Positions 1 to 10,590 are shown, numbered from the stretch's first letter. The stretch is 64,000 bases of DNA from Aphrophora alni (GCA_963513935.1 OY740768.1:32486216-32550215); one strand, 5' to 3'. Notes: a model not told the origin generated them from the letters alone. Numbers and translations are program-made.

Positions 1-249
1 AGGTGACCCATGAGTGAGGAAAACCCAACTCCGGTTTTCTCAACCCTAAACAAAAAAAAACTAATTAAGGAACAAACATGTTGACCTGCTAATAAAAAGA
101 CAAACAACCGAATAATTTAAAGAATAGACAAACAGGCCAACCATGTTGTCCTATATAAAACTGGGCCCCTATAAATTTGGAAAAGAAATTTAGCACACAA
201 GATATATTATTAAAAGGTGTTCAACATTTCAATTTACTATTAAGCAAAT

Positions 250-513
250 GCCACCATCTGCATCAACCAGTCCACCGCCATTTTGCGCGTTACTCATGAT
301 GATAAAATTTAAAAAAAAATAAATAAAAATAATTTTCCTTCAAGATGACAAAAAAAAATTCAAAAGCAAGCTCCGTGTTCTTTAACGAATCCACTAATCG
401 CAGCAAATCCACTGCCATTTTTAATTGTTGCTGATGATTATAAAAAAAATAAACCAAGTAATTTAATAATAATAAAAAAAAATTTCTTTTAAAGTGATGC
501 AAAAAGGTGAAAA
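250..513. repeat. Imperfect tandem duplication, unit about 140 bp
   Basis: Two units, about 250-367 and 391-513, share the order: 'atcaaccagtccaccgccatttt' in unit one against 'agcaaatccactgccattttt' in unit two, then tgatgatta-like sequence, A-rich runs, and ttc-aag-tgatg. On the minus strand both units begin with a short M-A-V-D-x-L-x-x-V peptide. The longer of the two peptides lies in a 70-codon ORF that I do not regard as a gene. Confidence 0.5.
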
Positions 514-1384
514 GCCAGAGAAAGACTCAAGAATTAAATGTAGTGTAGTTGTTGTGTATATATGTGTGTGTGTAAGTATGAATTGATACAGACAAGCGAA
601 AGAAAACTCGAGAAAATTTTGAATGAAATTTTTGAATTTTTTTTTGTTTTTTTTTGTTTTTAACTATTTTTGGATTTTATTATTTATTTAAATTTTTTTT
701 TTTTTTTGGATTCCCGAATGAGCCCGCTGTATGGATCAAATTCAGTGAATGTTTAGTGTGCAGTGTATGTAAATATATATATATGAAAAAAAAAATAATT
801 AAGTAGACAAAATAATAATAAAAAAAAATTTTATCAAAATTGGTTTAGAAGTTTTTGTGTAATGTGTTTATAAAATAAATCAATAATAAAAAAGAGACTA
901 TAGATTTATAGAGATTTAAATATTTAAACTAAATAAAAAAAAATTTCATCAGCAACAGTTGTGCAGTATTTGAAAAAGCTGCAAAACATAAAAAAGAGCC
1001 TTGTTTACAAAGATAATTTTGAATTTAAATTTAGATAGTTCCAATGCGAAATTTTGAAAATTAACTACGGTTCCAGAATTTAAAATGAACAACTCTATAA
1101 TTTAGAAAAAACCAAGATAGAATTTAAAGCTAACCACGCTCTGCTACCAAAAACATGTTACCAGGGGACTTAAATTTAATAAAGGCGGAACCAAAATGGT
1201 AACAATGTTTGAAAAGAAAAAAATAAAAAAAGACAAAGACAAATTTAGTAATTAACAAGGCTCAAGTTTATTGAAAGCAGAAGGAAATTTCGGCGCTTCA
1301 GACTTTGTCATTTACAACAAAAGACATCCTGACACAAATCATCAATAAAAAAAACTTATGATTAACAATATCATAAATTGTAAA

Positions 1385-1660
1385 AGTTATAAGCCCTTAA
1401 TTGTAACATATAATAATTTAGAAAAAAAAAAATTTAATCAACAGATTCTAAAAATTTATCCCCCCTTTTAATATGTATATTTATAGTTACAAAAATTTAA
1501 CAAAAAAAACAATGAGCACAGCTTAATAATTCACAGAATTATAATTAATCAAAAAAAAAAGATTATACGCCCTTAATGTAAAAGTATAATAATAAAAAAA
1601 AAAAATTTAATCAAAAGATTCAAAAAAAGGAAAAAAAACTTATCCCCCCTTTTTTAGTTT
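1385..1660. repeat. Imperfect tandem duplication ending in a C6T5-like tract
   Basis: Two units, about 1,390-1,472 and 1,570-1,655, each run from a 'cgcccttaat'-like start through an A-rich tract and 'atttaatcaa-agatt' to 'ttatcccccctttt'. The spacing is about 180 bp. Function is unknown. Confidence 0.55.
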
Positions 1661-2819
1661 ATAAGATGATAGTTTCTTTTTAAACAATTACAGAATTTAA
1701 CAAAATATAAAAGAGTTTGATATTTTAAGTTCAAAAATCATATCTATAGTTAACATGTTTATCACTAAACTAAAGATACATAATATAACTGGTTTGAAAA
1801 ATTTCTTAAAAACTATATTGGCCAAATAAATTTATATATTTTAAACAAACAAAAAAAGGAATTTAGAATTTTGAAATTTTGTTAATTGACGTCAATTATT
1901 TTAATTTGGAAATTAACCTCTTGGAGGTTGTTAGGACCGAAAATTGCATGCAGGCTCCACCCAATAATTGTTTTATATATATATTTTATAATTAACTACA
2001 CAGGTCTACATTTAGAAAATAGTCTTAAGGAACACATATTTGCGAAAGTAAATTTAGGCACATATACAAAATGAGTTAGTTAAAGTTCTGTAAAGTCAGC
2101 TGTAGAAAAAGACATCACTTTTATGCACTTGAAAATGTGAGGTTACGTTATACAAAAAAAACGTGTTTTGCCAACAGGACGAAACTTGTTAGGATGTTTC
2201 GTTGGTTTGTGCAATGTGAGACAAGAATTTCTTTATTTCTCCAATTTCTCCTATTTGTCCTACCAGCATATTAGCTGTGAGCAAAAAAACATGTTCTTTT
2301 AGTGTCTGTACAAAATCAGACATGTTTTAGCATTAATGTTCATCATTAAAGAAATATCTGATCATTTGCCAAAATTAAAGAAAATTGGTTGTATAACAGA
2401 AATTCGTTAAGATGGTACTTAAAAGCTTCTTAGATTATTATAAATCTATTTATATATATTTTAATTTTGTTTAAAAGAAAGCTTGTATAAGACTTGTAAG
2501 ATTTTGCAAAAGTCTGTAAAACGAAATTTTCTGATTTAGAAGAAATTTCCTCAATTGTTTTATATTTGACAAGTTCATATTCTGATCATTTAATGTTCAA
2601 CACTAGTTTGCACTTATTTCACAAAATTGTTCAAAACGTAAAATGTGCCTTTGCAAAATTTTGTAAATGATGTTTTAAGAAAAGAAATTTTTTATAATCA
2701 TTTAGTTTCAAAAGAAAATAGAATATTGAATAAAACATGAAATACATATTTTAAAGAAAACATGATAATTAACAAATTATTTTAAAAATTAACAAAATTT
2801 ATAATATGACAAAATCTGT

Positions 2820-3224
2820 AAGGTTGTAGTACCTGGTAAATCCTGTCGCAGATCACGTGAGGTAGCACCGAGAAAATGATGGTTAATTTTAACATTTTTG
2901 AAACAGATTATTAGACTAAGGCGCACAAGCTGTAATTTAACATGATGTATTAGAAAGACGGTGATTTTGAGAGAAGAAGAAAACTTTTAACTAACGGAGT
3001 TATGAAGAATGTAGACCATGTTGTTATCGCATGTAGACTGTGGACTGGTAATCGAGAAGCTAGCTTGACCGGCGAGATGTACTTTGGTTTCAAGTATCAG
3101 GTGATGCTTGGTTTTGGAGCGGGCCGCTAGGTGCCAGCATCTGTCACGCGACGGAAGGTAGAATGTATATTTACGAAATGAGTTAAGTTATTGCGGAAGT
3201 GCTTTTTTGGATTTAAATGCTACA
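2820..3224. other. GC-richer block at the GrA 5' breakpoint
   Basis: This block is clearly less AT-rich than its surroundings and includes stretches such as gcgggccgctaggtgcc near 3,120. It directly abuts the point, about 3,225, where similarity to the intact GR gene begins. The intact gene has roughly 140 further N-terminal codons that are absent here. The block therefore marks a deletion or insertion breakpoint. It may be the end of an unidentified mobile element, but no repeat partner is present in this window. Confidence 0.4.
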
Positions 3225-3506
3225 AAGTTATTCATTAAATTTCTTTTTTTTAACATTTCAAAATACTATCTTGGTACCATTCTTAATCCAAATTCTAATA
3301 CATATATTAACATATACTTATTTCTATTTGATTTTGCTATTTATCAAGTCCCAATAACATTCGTATTTTTCTGTGACGAGTTATGTCACAGATTCAAACT
3401 TATTTCTTCTTGTTTTCATTATATCATATCTTCAGGAAAGTATCATCTACTGAGAGATGTTAGGTTGTTACACTCAGACATGTTTTCAGTGATAAGGATA
3501 CTCTCT

Positions 3507-3511
3507 ATGTG
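3507..3511. repeat. Target-site duplication of BEL element, left copy
   Basis: ATGTG immediately precedes the left LTR and is repeated at 10,586-10,590 right after the right LTR. Five base pairs fits BEL/Pao integration. The intact paralogue has this sequence once at the same place in its exon 1. Confidence 0.92.
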
Positions 3512-4079
3512 TGTATAGTACTTCCGGACCTTTGGATTGGTCGTTGGCTTCTAGCGACAAACCACGACACGTCCGATTGATGTCGGGAGCGAACTAGAAA
3601 AAAAGTAGTATGACTAGAGTTGTTACACCAGACGAGTCTAAAAGAGACAACACGTGGATTTTTCGCTCCGCAATTCCTTTCGTTTTTTTCACGCTAATTA
3701 ACGCAGCAGTTTACTGTTAATTTAAATAAATATCACTTAATTCTTTTTCTATGTTATGTTACCTTTTATAAAATATTCATCTTTGTGAAAGTATTAATTG
3801 TATTGTATGTGTAATATGGGAACTATATTATTTGTGTGAACTGTGCTTTATTATACAATATATGATTACAAGTATCGGCCAAGAACAGTTGAAGTGCTAT
3901 ACAACGCCTCCCATGGACATTGGACACCGTGAGTACTCTAACATACAATTATTCTGTAGCTTAGATGAATATTAAAATTTCTTGTTATTTGCTTTCTCAT
4001 TAAAAGCAGTGGTCCTCCGAGCCTATTTAAAACCCAATTTTTTTTATTACATTACCGAATATTACATAAATTGTGAACA
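3512..4079 (+). repeat. BEL 5' LTR (568 bp)
   Basis: It starts TGTATAG and ends GTGAACA, giving canonical TG...CA termini. It contains a primer-site-like duplicate, TGGTCCTCCGAGCC at 4,010-4,023, 73 bp before the real primer site. The upstream part should carry the promoter, but I do not call an exact start site. Confidence 0.95.
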
Positions 4080-4082
4080 TTT

Positions 4083-4100
4083 TGGTCCTCCGGGCCGGAT
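4083..4100 (+). other. BEL primer binding site
   Basis: TGGTCCTCCGGGCCGGAT begins three T bases after the LTR. TGG pairs with the CCA end of a tRNA. I cannot name the tRNA with certainty without a tRNA set from this genome. Confidence 0.7.
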
Positions 4101-4574
4101 ATACGATAAAATGTACCTAGTTCATTTCATTCGTCGTATATGTTGAACCACGCTAGGATTCAGTTTATCAATTTTCAATACTCCATATTGATCTTATCGA
4201 TCGAATCCACTTTCGTCTGAACTTATTCAACTCTGCGCATGCCACATCAAACGCTACGATTGGCTGAAATTGTAAACAACGTCAGCTGTGTTAAAACATA
4301 ACCTGATTTCAAAACCAAGCATAATTTTTGTATCAACACTCATGATATTGAGTTATGAATCAATTTAATGCTGTTTAACTAATTCAATGTGGTTAAACAT
4401 TTTTCTTTTAAATAAATAAAAATTTAGTTGCTTTTAGAATTTATTAAAATTTACAATTTGAAAAACAAAATTCTTAAATTTGGAATTTCTATCTTTGTTT
4501 TTTTAATTTTTGAATACGCTTCTGGTATTAGGCTTACAACCTAAAATTATTTTCTATCAATTTTTTAAACAAAA

Positions 4575-5861
4575 ATGATGCGTTACAAAGCTTTTACACG
4601 ACAAGCTGAACTATTATCTAAAAGATTAGCTAAAATTAATACTGCGATAACGGAGATTGCAGAAGAATGTAAAGACAATATACCGCAACAGACTGAACGG
4701 AAAGTTTTAGAATATCATGGTGAAGTATGCAGAGAATTTCTTGACTTCGAAACATGGGTTGACCGAGTCACAAACAACGAAGAGATTTCAGACCAGGAAC
4801 TCGATCAAATTAGCTCGGTGCAGGAAAATATATCTGAACTCGTAATTAACGCCAAAACTAACATTAAAACTTTAATGCCAAATATTGGTCAGGCAAATGA
4901 ATTAAATCAAACCACTTCATCTCAAGTTTCTGAATTACACAAAACAGCGATAAAATTACCTAGATTGTCATTACCTCATTTTAATGGCCTACTTTCTGAT
5001 TGGTCAAATTTCTTTCACATTTTTTCAAACTCTATTCATCAAAATGATTCTTTAACTCCTGTTGAAAAATTTACATATCTTTTGTCTTGTTTGCAAGGGG
5101 AACCATTGAACCTTGTCAAGTCCCTACCAATCAGTCCAGAAAATTATAGGATAGCTTGGGACACAATCTGTAGTCGTTATCAAAACACTCGCCGCTTAGT
5201 TAATTTTCATATCAATAACATTATTGATCTACCTAATATAACGCACGCTACGCTTAAAAACATAAGACAGTTTTTAGACACATATTCTGAAAACAGTAAA
5301 GCCTTGTTCGCTCTTAAATACGACATCAGTAAAGAGTTAACCCTTTTAACTCTTTTACTACGCAAATTGGATTCATCTTCAAGAAAACGGTTTGAAAATC
5401 AACGTTCAATAGACCATAAATTACCTACAATTAAAGAACTTATCACATTCTTAGAAGCGGAATGTATTCATTTAGAAGATTCGATTACAACCGCCTCTGG
5501 TTCACAGTTAAACACTGTCGTCAAACCTAACCTAACCTATTCTAGACCGCTCGTTACTCAACCTAAAGTACTACCATCTTCAAAACAAGTGTACACAGCG
5601 GTACCTTCTCACGCTTTATGTCCCTATTGTAATAAATCTGACCATAAGATTTATATGTGTTCTCCGTTCAAGGAACTAACTGTCAACAAACGATTTGAAT
5701 TCATAAAATCTAATCAGCATTGTTCCAACTGTTTAAGCGCATTACATTCAACTTCTCACTGCAAATCAACTAATACTTGTAACCACTGTAACCATAAACA
5801 TCATACATTACTTCATTTTGATACACGCAAACCCAACGCACATGAAATTACCACAAGCTGA
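4575..5861 (+). CDS. gag: BEL Gag polyprotein region (428 aa, ends in readthrough-context UGA)
   Basis: This is the structural capsid protein of the BEL/Pao element. It forms cytoplasmic particles that package element RNA. ATG at 4,575 follows an AAAA context. Residues about 1-120 are helical and charged. About 130-300 matches the DUF1759-type Gag core, beginning near L-P-H-F-N-G and followed by F-x-H-I-F. The C-terminus holds three Cys/His clusters: C-P-Y-C...C near residue 349, C-S-N-C...H...C near 385, and C-N-H-C...H near 402. The stop is TGA at 5,859-5,861 followed by CTA. Pol continues in the same frame, as discussed in the findings. Translation of Gag-Pol as one product is the family norm. 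Confidence 0.93.
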   Translation: MMRYKAFTRQAELLSKRLAKINTAITEIAEECKDNIPQQTERKVLEYHGEVCREFLDFETWVDRVTNNEEISDQELDQISSVQENISELVINAKTNIKTLMPNIGQANELNQTTSSQVSELHKTAIKLPRLSLPHFNGLLSDWSNFFHIFSNSIHQNDSLTPVEKFTYLLSCLQGEPLNLVKSLPISPENYRIAWDTICSRYQNTRRLVNFHINNIIDLPNITHATLKNIRQFLDTYSENSKALFALKYDISKELTLLTLLLRKLDSSSRKRFENQRSIDHKLPTIKELITFLEAECIHLEDSITTASGSQLNTVVKPNLTYSRPLVTQPKVLPSSKQVYTAVPSHALCPYCNKSDHKIYMCSPFKELTVNKRFEFIKSNQHCSNCLSALHSTSHCKSTNTCNHCNHKHHTLLHFDTRKPNAHEITTS

Positions 5862-5864
5862 CTA
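5859..5864 (+). promoter_or_regulatory. Candidate stop-codon readthrough site UGA-CUA
   Basis: The gag stop is TGA and the next codon is CTA. After it the same frame stays open for 1,326 codons. UGA followed by CUA is the best characterised leaky context in animals and in several RNA viruses. The simple alternative is a single point mutation that created the stop in this copy. Confidence 0.5.
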
Positions 5865-8800
5865 TCTAAGAATAAACAGACACATTTCAGTCCGCAATCT
5901 AAACATAACCTTCAACCTGTTAACAAAACACCAAATTATTATAGCATTTCTCATCAGGCAAGTGTTCCATTCAACAATGATGGACTCTTTACTATATTAA
6001 GCACCGCTAAAATTTATTTAACCTGTAATACAAACAAATCTCTCGTTGTGACTGCATTACTCGACTCAGGTAGTCAAATTTCACTAATTACGACCGACTG
6101 TGCTAACAGGTTAGGTCTATACATTAAACCATCTTCTATGCAATTAAATGGAATTTCTAATGTCTCTACAACAATAAGAGGCTTTGCTAAACTCAACATT
6201 TCTACACTAAGTGGTTATACACTTAAACACAATCATAATGTTATTGTTTTGGACAAAATCGCTTGTAATCTTCCTAAATGGAAAAACACTTCACATCTAC
6301 GCTCTAAATTGAAAAATTTAAAATTAGCAGACCCTAGGTTCAATAATCCAGATAAAATTGATTTTTTATTAGGCGCTGACTTATATGCAAATGTAATTAC
6401 AGGCCATAAAATTCATTTAGGCCACAATCTGCCCATCGCAATAGGAACCATTTTTGGTTACACACTAATTGGGTCAATAAAAACCACTTTACTAAACAAA
6501 GCTCCTTTGTCGTTATTAGTAACACAGGACCTAGATCTTAGTAACATATTACAACAATTTTGGACTATTGAAGAACCTCCAGTCATAACTAAAACTTCTG
6601 TTGATGATCTGGAATGTGAAAACCATTACATTTCAACCATTTCTCGCAACAAAAATGGGCGTTACACTGCATCATTACCATTTAAATCCAACCCACTTCT
6701 TTTAGGCAACTCGTTTGATCAAGCTAAGAGACGTTTCTTCGCTCTTGAAAAAACATTAAATTCTAACCATGAATTAAAAATCGCTTACACAGATTTTATG
6801 AACGACTATATAAAATCGGGTCACATGACCTTAATTGACGACTCTGTCTTAACCTCGCCAAACTATTTCTTACCACATCACGCTGTTCATAAAGAACAAA
6901 GTTCTACAACCAAATTAAGAGTTGTTTTCGATGCTAGTACCAAAACTAGTAACGGTATATCTCTAAATGAAACTCTACATTGTGGTCCTAAACTCCAAAA
7001 TGACATTTCCGATGTCATCTTTCAGTTTCGACGCTACAACATTGTCTTTTCATGTGACATACGCCAAATGTATCGCCAGATACAAATATCTCCAACCGAT
7101 CAAAATTACCAGTTGATTCTTTGGAGAGAAAAATCTGATCTTCCGCTCGCAATATACAAATTAACTACTGTTACTTACGGGGTTAAATCCGCACCTTATC
7201 TTGCAATACGCACGCTAAATCAATTAGCAGAGGACGAAGGTCCTAATTTTCCGCTCGCTTCACAAGTCATAAAACACAACATTTATGTTGATGACATCGA
7301 CACAGGTGCTTGTGACATACCAAACGCGCTCAATTTACAACAAGAACTAATTTCTTTGTTGGACAAAGGCCAATTTCAGCTTCGAAAATGGTCGTCAAAC
7401 GCTCCTGAACTCTTAAACGCAGTTCCCGCACCTGATAGAGAATCACCACTATACTTTAGATCTCCAGATCAACCTTTGTTCTCTATCTTAGGAATCAAAT
7501 GGCTACCCATCTCAGATGAGTTCTCCTATGAAATGGATATTCCAAATCACGCTTTCACTAAACGCTCTGTCTTATCAATCATAGCCCGCATTTATGATCC
7601 TTGTGGTTGGCTTACACCAATCACTTTTTACGCAAAGTGCTTACTTCAACGCTTATGGACCATGGGTCTAAGTTGGGACGATCCTTTGCCCGACAACATC
7701 GGACAAGAATGGCAAGCTTTTACGATTGACGTACATTCTTTAAGCTCTATAAGAATACCACGCTGTCTTGAACTCAGCAACGCTCTTGACGTTCAACTTC
7801 ACGGTTTCAGTGACGCTTCCGAACAAGGATACTCCGCTGTTGTCTACTTACGCACTACTGACGCTAACAACATAATAAAAACCATTATTTTGATCGCCAA
7901 ATCAAAGGTGGCTCCTCTGAAGAGAATTTCGCTACCCCGCTTAGAATTGTGTGGTGCACATTTGCTCGCAAAATTAATGCACTACTGTATTAATTTAGTA
8001 CAACCGCATCATCATATCAGTGTGACTCGCTGTTGGACTGATTCATCGGTAACTTTGGCATGGATTCAAACTTCATCATACAAATTAAAAGTCTACGTCG
8101 CCAATAGAGTCAGCCAAATACAAGATTGGGTATCACCAGAACATTGGTCTCATGTCACCTCTTGCTACAATCCAGCTGATTGTGCCACGCGTAACATTTC
8201 TCCGTCTGCACTCATAAACCATCCTTTGTGGTGGTCGGGGCCAACTTGGCTAACATCTTCTACCCATGAGTGGCCAAAATCACTGTTGCCGGTTATGGAC
8301 ACTTTGCCAGAAATCCGTAGTAACCCCCTCCACATTGGTATTGTTTCAACGACGACAGAATGGGACCTCTTAACACACTACTCTAATTGGACGACTACGA
8401 AACGTATACTTGCTTACGTTATCAGATTTATAAACAACTGTAAAGACAAAATTAAAAATACAAAACCATTAACTGTTCAGGAACTAAAAACCGCTGAAAT
8501 CAAAATTATAAAGCTGGTTCAACACCATAACTTTTCGGATGAAATTCAACTACTCAAAAATCATAAATCATGTACGATGAAATTACAACGACTATCACCC
8601 TTTTTAGACACTAATCAGATTTTACGAGTTGGAGGAAGACTTCCACAATCTTCTCTTAACTATCACGCAATGCACCCAGTGATACTTCCCAAGAAACATC
8701 ACATTACAACAATTATAATCCAGTACTATCACATCACGCATCTTCACGCAGGACCTCAGTTACTGCAATCGCTCATTTCACAACATTTTTGGATTCTGTC

Positions 8801-9842
8801 TGCCAGAAGTATTATCCGCACTTGCATTTTCAAATGTATAATCTGCTTTCGAGCTAAACCAGCTCAAACAATTCCACTTATGGGAAATCTCCCACGTGAA
8901 CGCATCACACCTACACCTCCTTTCTTAAAAACCGGTGTTGATTATGCAGGGCCTTTCTTGGTAAAAATTCATACTTTACGTAGAGCCCAAAAGGTCAAAG
9001 TTTATTTATGTCTTTTTGTCTGTTTCGCTACTAAAGCGGTCCATTTAGAAGTCGCTATGGACTTATCTACTGAGGCATACATCGATGCTTTAACTAGATT
9101 CATCTCTCGCCGAGGGTTATGTTCCGATATTTACTCTGATTGTGGAACTAATTTCACGGGCGCCGCCGCAAAACTTAACAACATTAACTCTTCATTTTGT
9201 AAACTCCATAACTTTCAAGCTGATGTCAGCACTTTCGCAACCAACCATCACATAAATTTTCATTTTTTACCGCCAGCTGCACCTCACCAAGGAGGTCTCT
9301 GGGAAAGCGCCGTCAAAAGTGCTAAACATCATCTCAAACGCATTCTCCATAATCAGTGTCTAACACTTACGGATTTTATCACGCTTACCATAAGAGTAGA
9401 GGCCATTCTGAACTCGCGACCTCTAACTCCGCTTTCTTCTGATCCCACAGAACTCGCTACGCTAACTCCAGGACATTTCCTGATAGGTCGACCTCTTCTA
9501 TTGCCTCCTGAAGAAGATGTAACGCTTTTATCACCGAACCGCCTAAAGCAATGGCAACAAGTTCAACGCTATACCCAGATGCTCTGGAAACGATGGAACG
9601 TAGAGTATCTACACACGCTTCAACAAAGGTCTAAATGGACACGTCCTTCTGACAACTTGTTAATAGGAGATCTTGTGCTCATACTAGAACCTAACACGAA
9701 ACCCATGACTTGGCCGCTAGGCCGTATTCTTCACACTCATCCTGGCAAGGATGGTGTTGTCCGCGTAGTCACATTACAAACTCAGTCTGGAATTCTTTCT
9801 CGCCCAGTCACCAAAATCTTCAAGTTACCCCTTGAAGTCTAA
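5862..9842 (+). CDS. pol: BEL Pol polyprotein: protease, RT, RNase H, integrase, DUF5641
   Basis: This is the enzyme part of the element. It is open in the gag frame from directly after the gag TGA, with no good ATG of its own near the start. An ORF call from GTG 6,048 is only a computational start. Counting from 5,862: aspartic protease L-L-D-S-G-S-Q near residue 66; RT with V-V-F-D-A-S-T near 352 and catalytic Y-V-D-D near 474; RNase H G-F-S-D-A-S near 648 and W-T-D-S-S near 725; integrase zinc region near 960-995; catalytic Asp codon 8,940, Asp 9,138 and Glu 9,303; then the C-terminal DUF5641-type domain (I-G-D-L-V near 1,268). All catalytic residues are present and the frame is unbroken, so it looks potentially active if gag-pol readthrough occurs. 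Confidence 0.94.
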   Translation, partial: LSKNKQTHFSPQSKHNLQPVNKTPNYYSISHQASVPFNNDGLFTILSTAKIYLTCNTNKSLVVTALLDSGSQISLITTDCANRLGLYIKPSSMQLNGISNVSTTIRGFAKLNISTLSGYTLKHNHNVIVLDKIACNLPKWKNTSHLRSKLKNLKLADPRFNNPDKIDFLLGADLYANVITGHKIHLGHNLPIAIGTIFGYTLIGSIKTTLLNKAPLSLLVTQDLDLSNILQQFWTIEEPPVITKTSVDDLECENHYISTISRNKNGRYTASLPFKSNPLLLGNSFDQAKRRFFALEKTLNSNHELKIAYTDFMNDYIKSGHMTLIDDSVLTSPNYFLPHHAVHKEQSSTTKLRVVFDASTKTSNGISLNETLHCGPKLQNDISDVIFQFRRYNIVFSCDIRQMYRQIQISPTDQNYQLILWREKSDLPLAIYKLTTVTYGVKSAPYLAIRTLNQLAEDEGPNFPLASQVIKHNIYVDDIDTGACDIPNALNLQQELISLLDKGQFQLRKWSSNAPELLNAVPAPDRESPLYFRSPDQPLFSILGIKWLPISDEFSYEMDIPNHAFTKRSVLSIIARIYDPCGWLTPITFYAKCLLQRLWTMGLSWDDPLPDNIGQEWQAFTIDVHSLSSIRIPRCLELSNALDVQLHGFSDASEQGYSAVVYLRTTDANNIIKTIILIAKSKVAPLKRISLPRLELCGAHLLAKLMHYCINLVQPHHHISVTRCWTDSSVTLAWIQTSSYKLKVYVANRVSQIQDWVSPEHWSHVTSCYNPADCATRNISPSALINHPLWWSGPTWLTSSTHEWPKSLLPVMDTLPEIRSNPLHIGIVSTTTEWDLLTHYSNWTTTKRILAYVIRFINNCKDKIKNTKPLTVQELKTAEIKIIKLVQHHNFSDEIQLLKNHKSCTMKLQRLSPFLDTNQILRVGGRLPQSSLNYHAMHPVILPKKHHITTIIIQYYHITHLHAGPQLLQSLISQHFWILSARSIIRTCIFKCIICFRAKPAQTIPLMGNLPRERITPTPPFLKTGVDYAGPFLVKIHTLRRAQKVKVYLCLFVCFATKAVHLEVAMDLSTEAYIDALTRFISRRGLCSDIYSDCGTNFTGAAAKLNNINSSFCKLHNFQADVSTFATNHHINFHFLPPAAPHQGGLWESAVKSAKHHLKRILHNQCLTLTDFITLTIRVEAILNSRPLTPLSSDPTELATLTPGHFLIGRPLLLPPEEDVTLLSPNRLKQWQQVQRYTQMLWKRWNVEYLHTLQQRSKWTRPSDNLLIGDLVLILEPNTKPMTWPLGRILHTHPGKDGVVRVVTLQTQSGILSRPVTKIFKLPLEV

Positions 9843-10017
9843 ATCTATTTCATTTTAATTTTTCTCACTTTTCAAAATTAGATTAAGTATGGACATAGTT
9901 GCACCCATCTTCCTACCGCATACTCTTCGGGTACCTTATAACTCCCAGTCCTTCTCGCACTCACATACCTTTCCTCATGTCAATACTTGTTGAAACATTG
10001 TTTCAAGGGCGCCGCTA

Positions 10018-10585
10018 TGTATAGTACTTCCGGACCTTTGGATTGGTCGTTGGCTTCTAGCGACAAACCACGACACGTCCGATTGATGTCGGGAGCGAAC
10101 TAGAAAAAAAGTAGTATGACTAGAGTTGTTACACCAGACGAGTCTAAAAGAGACAACACGTGGATTTTTCGCTCCGCAATTCCTTTCGTTTTTTTCACGC
10201 TAATTAACGCAGCAGTTTACTGTTAATTTAAATAAATATCACTTAATTCTTTTTCTATGTTATGTTACCTTTTATAAAATATTCATCTTTGTGAAAGTAT
10301 TAATTGTATTGTATGTGTAATATGGGAACTATATTATTTGTGTGAACTGTGCTTTATTATACAATATATGATTACAAGTATCGGCCAAGAACAGTTGAAG
10401 TGCTATACAACGCCTCCCATGGACATTGGACACCGTGAGTACTCTAACATACAATTATTCTGTAGCTTAGATGAATATTAAAATTTCTTGTTATTTGCTT
10501 TCTCATTAAAAGCAGTGGTCCTCCGAGCCTATGTAAAACCCAATTTTTTTTATTACATTACCGAATATTACATAAATTGTGAACA
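10018..10585 (+). repeat. BEL 3' LTR (568 bp)
   Basis: It is collinear with the 5' LTR at +6,506, with one difference noted (10,533). It is preceded by a purine-ending tract and the GC-rich box 'aagggcgccgcta' at 10,005-10,017, in the polypurine-tract position. It is followed by the second ATGTG. Confidence 0.95.
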
Positions 10586-10590
10586 ATGTG

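Larger units (their letters stand above)
1..2819. other. AT-rich unclassified DNA, no supported gene
   Basis: No convincing coding region is visible. The sequence is full of A and T homopolymers. It contains two small imperfect tandem duplications, listed separately. A 44-codon minus-strand ORF (2,323 down to 2,189) has a hydrophilic, coiled-coil-like composition but matches no family I recognise. The stretch could be the untranslated or decayed part of a retroelement, since purine-rich tracts and C6 runs are present, but no LTR pair or catalytic motif is seen. Confidence 0.5.
3512..10585 (+). mobile_element. Complete BEL/Pao LTR retrotransposon (7,074 bp)
   Basis: Two 568-bp LTRs at a constant offset of 6,506 flank a tRNA primer site, a gag region and a pol region in BEL order: A17-type protease, RT, RNase H, integrase, DUF5641 C-terminus. 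The integrase lying downstream of RNase H, a YVDD RT box and the DUF1759-like Gag place it in BEL/Pao. No env-like ORF follows pol. Apart from the single in-frame TGA between gag and pol, no defect is visible. I saw only one difference between LTRs (T at 4,027, G at 10,533), so insertion was recent. It sits in GrA exon 1 in the same orientation as the gene. Confidence 0.95.

Noticed and set aside
1886..2074. 62-codon ORF as a gene
   Set aside because: AT-rich composition, no family features, no context.
6048..9842. Pol of the BEL element starting at GTG 6,048
   Set aside because: The frame is open back to 5,862 and continuous with gag except for one TGA; GTG is not a credible start here and the protease domain would be clipped.
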